Origin: Novacetimonas maltaceti
Lineage (GTDB): Bacteria > Pseudomonadota > Alphaproteobacteria > Acetobacterales > Acetobacteraceae
Direction: 5' to 3'
DNA: 57,081 bases
Assembly: GCF_002906255.1 (NCBI RefSeq)
Contig: NZ_POTC01000020.1
Span: 1 to 57,081, forward strand
Every line of letters starts with the position of its first letter. The stretch's first letter is position 1. The notes beneath the pieces are model-generated. The model had not been told where the DNA came from, did no database searches, and saw nothing but the letters and a program-made list of their open reading frames with translations. Below, in pieces: positions 53,494 through 57,081 of the stretch. A program made the position numbers and the translations under genes.

Positions 53494-54837
53494 ATGGACC
53501 AGTCCCGTCCGGTTCCGGGGTTCAGATGGCGTATTGGCTGTCTGCTCGCCCTTGGGGTTTTCGTCAATTATATCGACCGTATCGCCCTTTCGGTGGCATC
53601 GCCGCAGATCCAGGGGGAATATGGCCTGACAAACATTCAGCTTGGCTGGCTTTTCAGCGGGTTTTTCTGGGTCTATGCCTTCGCCCAGATCCCCAGCGGG
53701 CTGCTGGCCGATCGCTTTGGTGCGCGCGCGACAATGCGCCTCAGCACGGTGCTGTGGACGGTATCATCGGGGTTGATGGCGCTGGCACAGGGGTTCGCGG
53801 GGTTCTTTGGCGCGCGCATGCTGCTGGGACTGGCGGAGGCGCCGGCTTATCCGGCCGGTACAAAAGCTACCGGATACTGGTTCCCGCGCAGTGAACGCGG
53901 AACGGCGACGGCCGTGTTTGACGCTTCCGCGCGGTTTGCCAATGTGGTGGGCGTCCCGCTTGTCGCACTTGTCGCGGTCCATCTGGGCTGGCGCTGGTCA
54001 TTCGTCATGACCGCATGTTTCAGCCTGTGTTACGCGGTTGCCTTTTTCCTTGGCTATCGCGATCCGTCACGGCATCCGCGCCTGACGGCGGCGGAACATC
54101 GTTACATACTGGCGGGCGGGGCCTGTGCCGAAGGGATGGCGACGGCCGGAAGTGGCTGGGCCACCATTCCCCACCTGCTGCAGCAGCGCAAGATCTGGGG
54201 CATCATCCTGGGCTTTGCGGCATACGGGTATTTCTTTACGCTGTTCCTGACATGGATGCCGAACTACCTTGTCCGCGAACTGCATGTCAGCATGATGCAG
54301 TCCGCCATCTACATCATGATACCGTGGGGTGTCGCGACCCTTGGGGAACTGTTTGTCGGGGGCTGGCTGATTGATGCGCTCTGCCGCCGTGGATATGACG
54401 ACACATGGACACGCAAGGCCATGCTCATGCTGGGTTTCATGCTCGGCATGGCGATGATCGGCGCCATTTTTACGCATCGTCCCGGATGGGCGGTGTTCTG
54501 GATATCCATCTCCCTCGGTGGCCTGTCCAGTGCCGCCCCGATCATCTGGAGCCTGCCTTCACTGGTCGCGCCGCGCGGGGTCGGGGGCACGGTGACCGGG
54601 ATTGCGAATTTCGTCAATAACGGCGCGGGGATCATCGCAACCGTCCTGACAGGATATCTGGTCAGCCTGACCGGATCGTTTGGTGCGGCGTTCCTCTGCG
54701 CATCGGTCATGCTGGTGGCGGGATTTGTCGCTATTGCCATACTTGTGGAATCCTTTACACCCGTTGACGAACCGCCAGCATGCGGGATGGCCGTGCCCCT
54801 TTCGGGACTGGCGGAGGACGGGCCGGTGAAATCCTGA
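53494..54837 (+). CDS. MFS importer, ACS family
   Basis: A protein of 447 residues with 12 predicted helices. FVNYIDRIALSVASPQIQGE in helix 1 and GLLADRFGARATM in loop 2-3 are the ACS-type signature (hexuronate, galactonate, phthalate and similar carboxylate carriers), and GLAEAPAYPAGTKATGYWF is the helix 4 motif. It should bring the organic acid or sugar acid that the operon breaks down into the cell. It is 46 bases after the SDR. It is a distant paralogue of the MFS at 11-12 kb. Confidence 0.88.
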   Translation: MDQSRPVPGFRWRIGCLLALGVFVNYIDRIALSVASPQIQGEYGLTNIQLGWLFSGFFWVYAFAQIPSGLLADRFGARATMRLSTVLWTVSSGLMALAQGFAGFFGARMLLGLAEAPAYPAGTKATGYWFPRSERGTATAVFDASARFANVVGVPLVALVAVHLGWRWSFVMTACFSLCYAVAFFLGYRDPSRHPRLTAAEHRYILAGGACAEGMATAGSGWATIPHLLQQRKIWGIILGFAAYGYFFTLFLTWMPNYLVRELHVSMMQSAIYIMIPWGVATLGELFVGGWLIDALCRRGYDDTWTRKAMLMLGFMLGMAMIGAIFTHRPGWAVFWISISLGGLSSAAPIIWSLPSLVAPRGVGGTVTGIANFVNNGAGIIATVLTGYLVSLTGSFGAAFLCASVMLVAGFVAIAILVESFTPVDEPPACGMAVPLSGLAEDGPVKS

Positions 54838-54874
54838 TGGGGGTGGAAACGTGATTTTCCATGCAGGGTAACGT

Positions 54875-55549
54875 ATGACCGACAATGCAGCCTCCCAGCC
54901 ACTTGCCCCCACGGCCCGCCGGATTGCCGATGCGCTGCGGCATGATATCCTGGCGGGCGTCCTTGCACCGGGAACACGCATTCGTCAGGAAGATTACTCC
55001 GCCCATTTTGGCGCCAGCCGCATCCCCGTCAGGGAAGCGCTCAAGGCCCTGCAGAGCGAAGGCCTGCTGACGCTTCAGGCGAACCGGGGCGCATGGGTGG
55101 CCCATATGAACCAGGCGCAATGCCTGGAGATCTACAAGATCCGCGAACGCATAGAGCCCCTTGCGCTGAGCGAAAGCACGCAGCGCATGCCGGCGGCGGC
55201 GATGGATGGGCTTGAGGCGCTGGTGGAACGCATGGAACAGGTTACGACCGTCGAAGCGTTCATTCCGCTGGATCGGGAATTCCATCTGCGCAGTTACGAA
55301 TATTCGTCATTGCCTGAACTCAACGCCATGATCGTGCGCTACTGGAACACGACACAGCAGTATCGCCGGGCCTACATGAATGAGGTCGGGTTCAGCCTGC
55401 GGACGATCGTTGATTCCGAACACAGGCTGTTGATGGATGCAATCCGCCGGCGTGACAGTTACAATGCGGAACGCCTTTTGCAGGTGCATATCCGCAGGAC
55501 ACGCCTTGAATTCGAAAAGAACGAAGCTGCCGTGGCTGGTCAGATGTAA
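54875..55549 (+). CDS. GntR-family regulator, FadR/FCD type
   Basis: A protein of 224 residues. The N-terminal winged helix (about 10-75) holds RIADALRHDILAGVLAPGTR, RQEDYSAHFGASRIPVREAL and KALQSEGLLTLQANRGAWV; the C-terminal all-helical FCD domain (about 90-215) has the metal-binding pattern with Asp (LDREFH) and His residues (REFHLRS, SEHRLLM, LQVHI). FadR-type proteins respond to organic acids. It is in the operon it probably regulates, with the repeat pair at 47.26-47.33 kb as the likely target. Confidence 0.9.
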   Translation: MTDNAASQPLAPTARRIADALRHDILAGVLAPGTRIRQEDYSAHFGASRIPVREALKALQSEGLLTLQANRGAWVAHMNQAQCLEIYKIRERIEPLALSESTQRMPAAAMDGLEALVERMEQVTTVEAFIPLDREFHLRSYEYSSLPELNAMIVRYWNTTQQYRRAYMNEVGFSLRTIVDSEHRLLMDAIRRRDSYNAERLLQVHIRRTRLEFEKNEAAVAGQM

Positions 55550-55582
55550 CGCCAGGGCACCTTGGACGGAAGGGATGCGGTC

Positions 55583-56110
55583 ATGGTCGGATTGCCGGGG
55601 TTGCGCGGTGTGGAACATGTCGGTTTTACCGTGCCGGATATTGAAGAGGCCACCAGTTTTTTCGTCAATGTCATCGGGTGCGAACATGTCTATTCCCTCG
55701 GTCCGTTCCGGTCTTCTGACGACTGGATGGCAACGCACCTGAATGTTCCTGCCGATGCCATCATGCGGGAGTTGAGGTTTTTCCGGTGCAGGAATGGTCC
55801 GAACTTTGAAATCTTCCAGTACGAGGCCTCGGGTCAACGCCTATCTCCCCCGCGCAACAGTGATGTCGGGGGGCATCATCTGGCGTTCTATGTCGATGAT
55901 TTCGGGGCGGCGCTTGCATATCTGAAGGGGCATGGCATACGGCTGCTGGGGGAGCCAACCTACCGCGATACCGGGCCGAGTGCGGGCCAGACATGGATAT
56001 ACTTTCTGGCCCCGTGGGGGATGCAGCTGGAACTGGTCAGCTTTCCTCAAGGGAAGCTGTATGAAAAAACGGCCACGACCCTGTTGTGGCAGCCGTCCGC
56101 GGTTTTGTGA
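55583..56110 (+). CDS. VOC (glyoxalase/extradiol-type) family protein
   Basis: A protein of 175 residues with two beta-alpha-beta-beta-beta modules. Metal ligands are seen as His (GVEHVGF), Glu (FEIFQYE), His (GGHHLAFYVDD) and Glu (LELVSF). The fold serves glyoxalases, extradiol dioxygenases and epimerases; here, at the end of the operon, it could open or isomerise the cyclic substrate. The ATG at 55583 has agggatg ahead; the frame is open to 55562. The last coding bases contain a small GC-rich stem (gccac/gtggc) that could help termination. Confidence 0.82.
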   Translation: MVGLPGLRGVEHVGFTVPDIEEATSFFVNVIGCEHVYSLGPFRSSDDWMATHLNVPADAIMRELRFFRCRNGPNFEIFQYEASGQRLSPPRNSDVGGHHLAFYVDDFGAALAYLKGHGIRLLGEPTYRDTGPSAGQTWIYFLAPWGMQLELVSFPQGKLYEKTATTLLWQPSAVL

Positions 56111-56615
56111 CGGTAATATTCCCCCATGGAGAAGCAACCCGTGCGGGGCTGGCCCCGTTATGACGGGCAACGAAATTCCTGCAGGACACAATCAGACATT
56201 CATATCGGTACACGCTTTGAAGATGTTTCAGGTCGGTTGCATTGATGGCGCGCTGATTCTGGCAAGATGTGATCACAAAAAGTGTTGTGTAGGAATATTT
56301 GTTATATTCGTGGCTAACAATCAATAAAAATAATTCACGAACCCGGTAAAAGCCAGACTGATACATGCCTTGAACATGGCCGTACGCATCAGGTCCGCGA
56401 ACAGGTGCGGGACCGTTCCGGATTGATGCCGATGGTTCATGGATCTCCGAAAAAATGAACGGGCAATATTTGATATCATCAGGTCTGGCTTGATTCAGGT
56501 TCATGATCTTCGTCAGGATGAGGTTCAGGGCATGCGCGTCCTTCATGAATCATTTTTCCCGTCCGTTTTGAATTGCCTGCTTTCGGTCATATGGCGTTCA
56601 TGTAACCGGAAAGTC
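56111..56615. other. 505-bp gene-free region before the small secreted protein
   Basis: Only short, unrecognised open frames. It is AT-rich around 56270-56340, which may hold the promoter of the next gene. No clear operator or terminator with a T-tract was identified after the VOC gene. Confidence 0.4.
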
Positions 56616-57002
56616 ATGAAACTGCCGTTCCGGATTGCCGCCTGTCTGGTCTGTGTCTTTATGTACCAGTCCGTGGCCGTGGCGGCGGAGGATCCGAATG
56701 CAACGGTACAGTCCGTGCAGGATACTCAGGAAAAGCAGGCCCAACCCGCGACGCAGAATTCGCAGGATGTCAAACTTCCGCGCTGGATCAGGAAAATACT
56801 GGGCGAAAAGACCAAGGCCAAAGGGCCGCCGGAAGTTTCCAACCCCACGCCCTACGGTGAAACCCAGCCGACCACGCCGTTGTACCAGACCATCCCGGGC
56901 TTCCTGCAGGCGCCGTATGGTCCACCGGCATTTGGTCCACCATTCGGCACGACCCATCTGGAGGGTTCTAAAAACCCCCTGGTTTTGAGGTCTTCTGTAT
57001 GA
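56616..57002 (+). CDS. Small secreted protein with its C-terminus replaced by an IS
   Basis: Starts at the ATG 56616 after ggaaag; the frame is open upstream to 56439 but without a ribosome site. Signal peptide: PFRIAACLVCVFMYQSVAVA, cleaved near 23. The mature part is rich in Gln, Pro, Thr and Lys (QDTQEKQAQPATQNSQDV, PPAFGPPFG), probably unstructured, with a short amphipathic segment (LPRWIRKILGEK). From about residue 116 on, the sequence (Gly-Ser-Lys-Asn-Pro-Leu) is encoded by the IS end, so the true C-terminus is gone. Function unknown. Confidence 0.6.
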   Translation: MKLPFRIAACLVCVFMYQSVAVAAEDPNATVQSVQDTQEKQAQPATQNSQDVKLPRWIRKILGEKTKAKGPPEVSNPTPYGETQPTTPLYQTIPGFLQAPYGPPAFGPPFGTTHLEGSKNPLVLRSSV

Positions 57003-57081
57003 TTCTATTTCTTCTGCGTTGATTGAGGGAATGGCGATATGAAGCAGCCTGGTTTTTTTGATGTTGAAGAGCGGCTTTCCC
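56961..57081 (+). mobile_element. IS5-type insertion sequence, left end only
   Basis: The element is recognised by its transposase start at 57039. A candidate terminal sequence gagggttctaaaaacccc begins at 56961, where the host gene stops making sense. The right end and target duplication are outside the window, so the boundary is approximate. Confidence 0.6.
57039..57081 (+). CDS. IS5-family transposase, N-terminal fragment
   Basis: The ATG at 57039, preceded by gaggga, opens MKQPGFFDVEERLS, the typical start of IS5/IS1031-type transposases found in acetic acid bacteria. Only 14 codons are inside the window. The identity rests on this motif. Confidence 0.65.
   Translation, partial: MKQPGFFDVEERLS

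Noticed and set aside
56037-56546. 169-codon minus-strand frame after the VOC gene
   Set aside because: Overlaps the VOC 3' end, no family resemblance and no ribosome site.

Overview
This window comes from a GC-rich alphaproteobacterium. The set of TonB-dependent receptors, the FecI/FecR-ExbB-ExbD-TonB iron module, the MarC protein, the amino-acid utilisation genes and the IS3- and IS5-type transposases fit the Acetobacteraceae, most likely a Komagataeibacter/Gluconacetobacter-like acetic acid bacterium. That placement is inferred from protein content and was not tested by a search. No rRNA, tRNA or CRISPR array was seen. The window is chromosomal-looking accessory DNA, bounded on both sides by insertion sequences that each cut into a host gene.

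Layout. (1) 1-4.9 kb is a decaying region: an IS3-family element inserted into the 5' end of an alpha/beta hydrolase, a multiply broken YbaK/EbsC deacylase pseudogene, a lipoprotein and a small secreted protein of unknown function, a possible transposase scar, and a frameshifted remnant of a TonB C-terminal domain. (2) 4.9-13.4 kb has a large TonB-dependent receptor, a DUF72 protein, an aspartate/aromatic-type aminotransferase with a clear terminator, and two small-molecule transporters (MFS and DMT). (3) 13.5-22.0 kb is a nitrogen/amino-acid block: pxpB-pxpC-pxpA (5-oxoprolinase) on the minus strand, and diverging from it SDR-accB-accC-(BCCP-like)-aspA, with a Nac-like LysR gene converging on aspA. 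Biotin carboxylase, biotin carrier and urea-carboxylase-like carboxyltransferase halves are all present here. (4) 22.3-28.7 kb has a second TonB receptor, then an uncharacterised cluster: an acyl-CoA-dehydrogenase-like protein, a PIG-L deacetylase, a NodS-like methyltransferase and a convergent GT2 glycosyltransferase. (5) 28.9-33.1 kb holds a divergent pair of exported hydrolases (amidohydrolase and penicillin-acylase-type Ntn hydrolase) and a thiopurine-methyltransferase homologue.

(6) 33.3-42.4 kb is a complete iron-uptake island: ECF sigma factor, FecR anti-sigma, a convergent FecA-type receptor with an N-terminal signalling domain, then PepSY reductase-like protein, a small membrane protein, ExbB, ExbD, TonB and a Fur-fold protein that has lost its metal ligands. 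Similar Fur-like operators sit upstream of the sigma gene and the receptor gene. (7) 42.7-47.1 kb has a secreted HExxH metallopeptidase, MarC, an O-methyltransferase behind a perfect palindrome, and a DHA2 drug exporter. (8) 47.4-56.1 kb is a catabolic operon on the plus strand: a fused E1alpha-E1beta 2-oxoacid dehydrogenase, SDR, lipoyl E2, cyclase-family hydrolase, second SDR, ACS-family MFS importer, FadR-type GntR regulator and VOC protein. It looks like import, oxidation, ring or C-C cleavage and conversion to an acyl-CoA, with no dedicated E3. (9) The window ends in a small secreted protein whose C-terminus is replaced by the left end of an IS5-type element.

The strongest candidates for undescribed biology are the deacetylase/NodS-like methyltransferase/glycosyltransferase/acyl-CoA-dehydrogenase cluster (25.2-28.7 kb), the pxpABC-accBC split carboxylase with its lysine-less carrier-like protein (13.6-19.4 kb), and the E1-E2-cyclase operon (47.4-56.1 kb).
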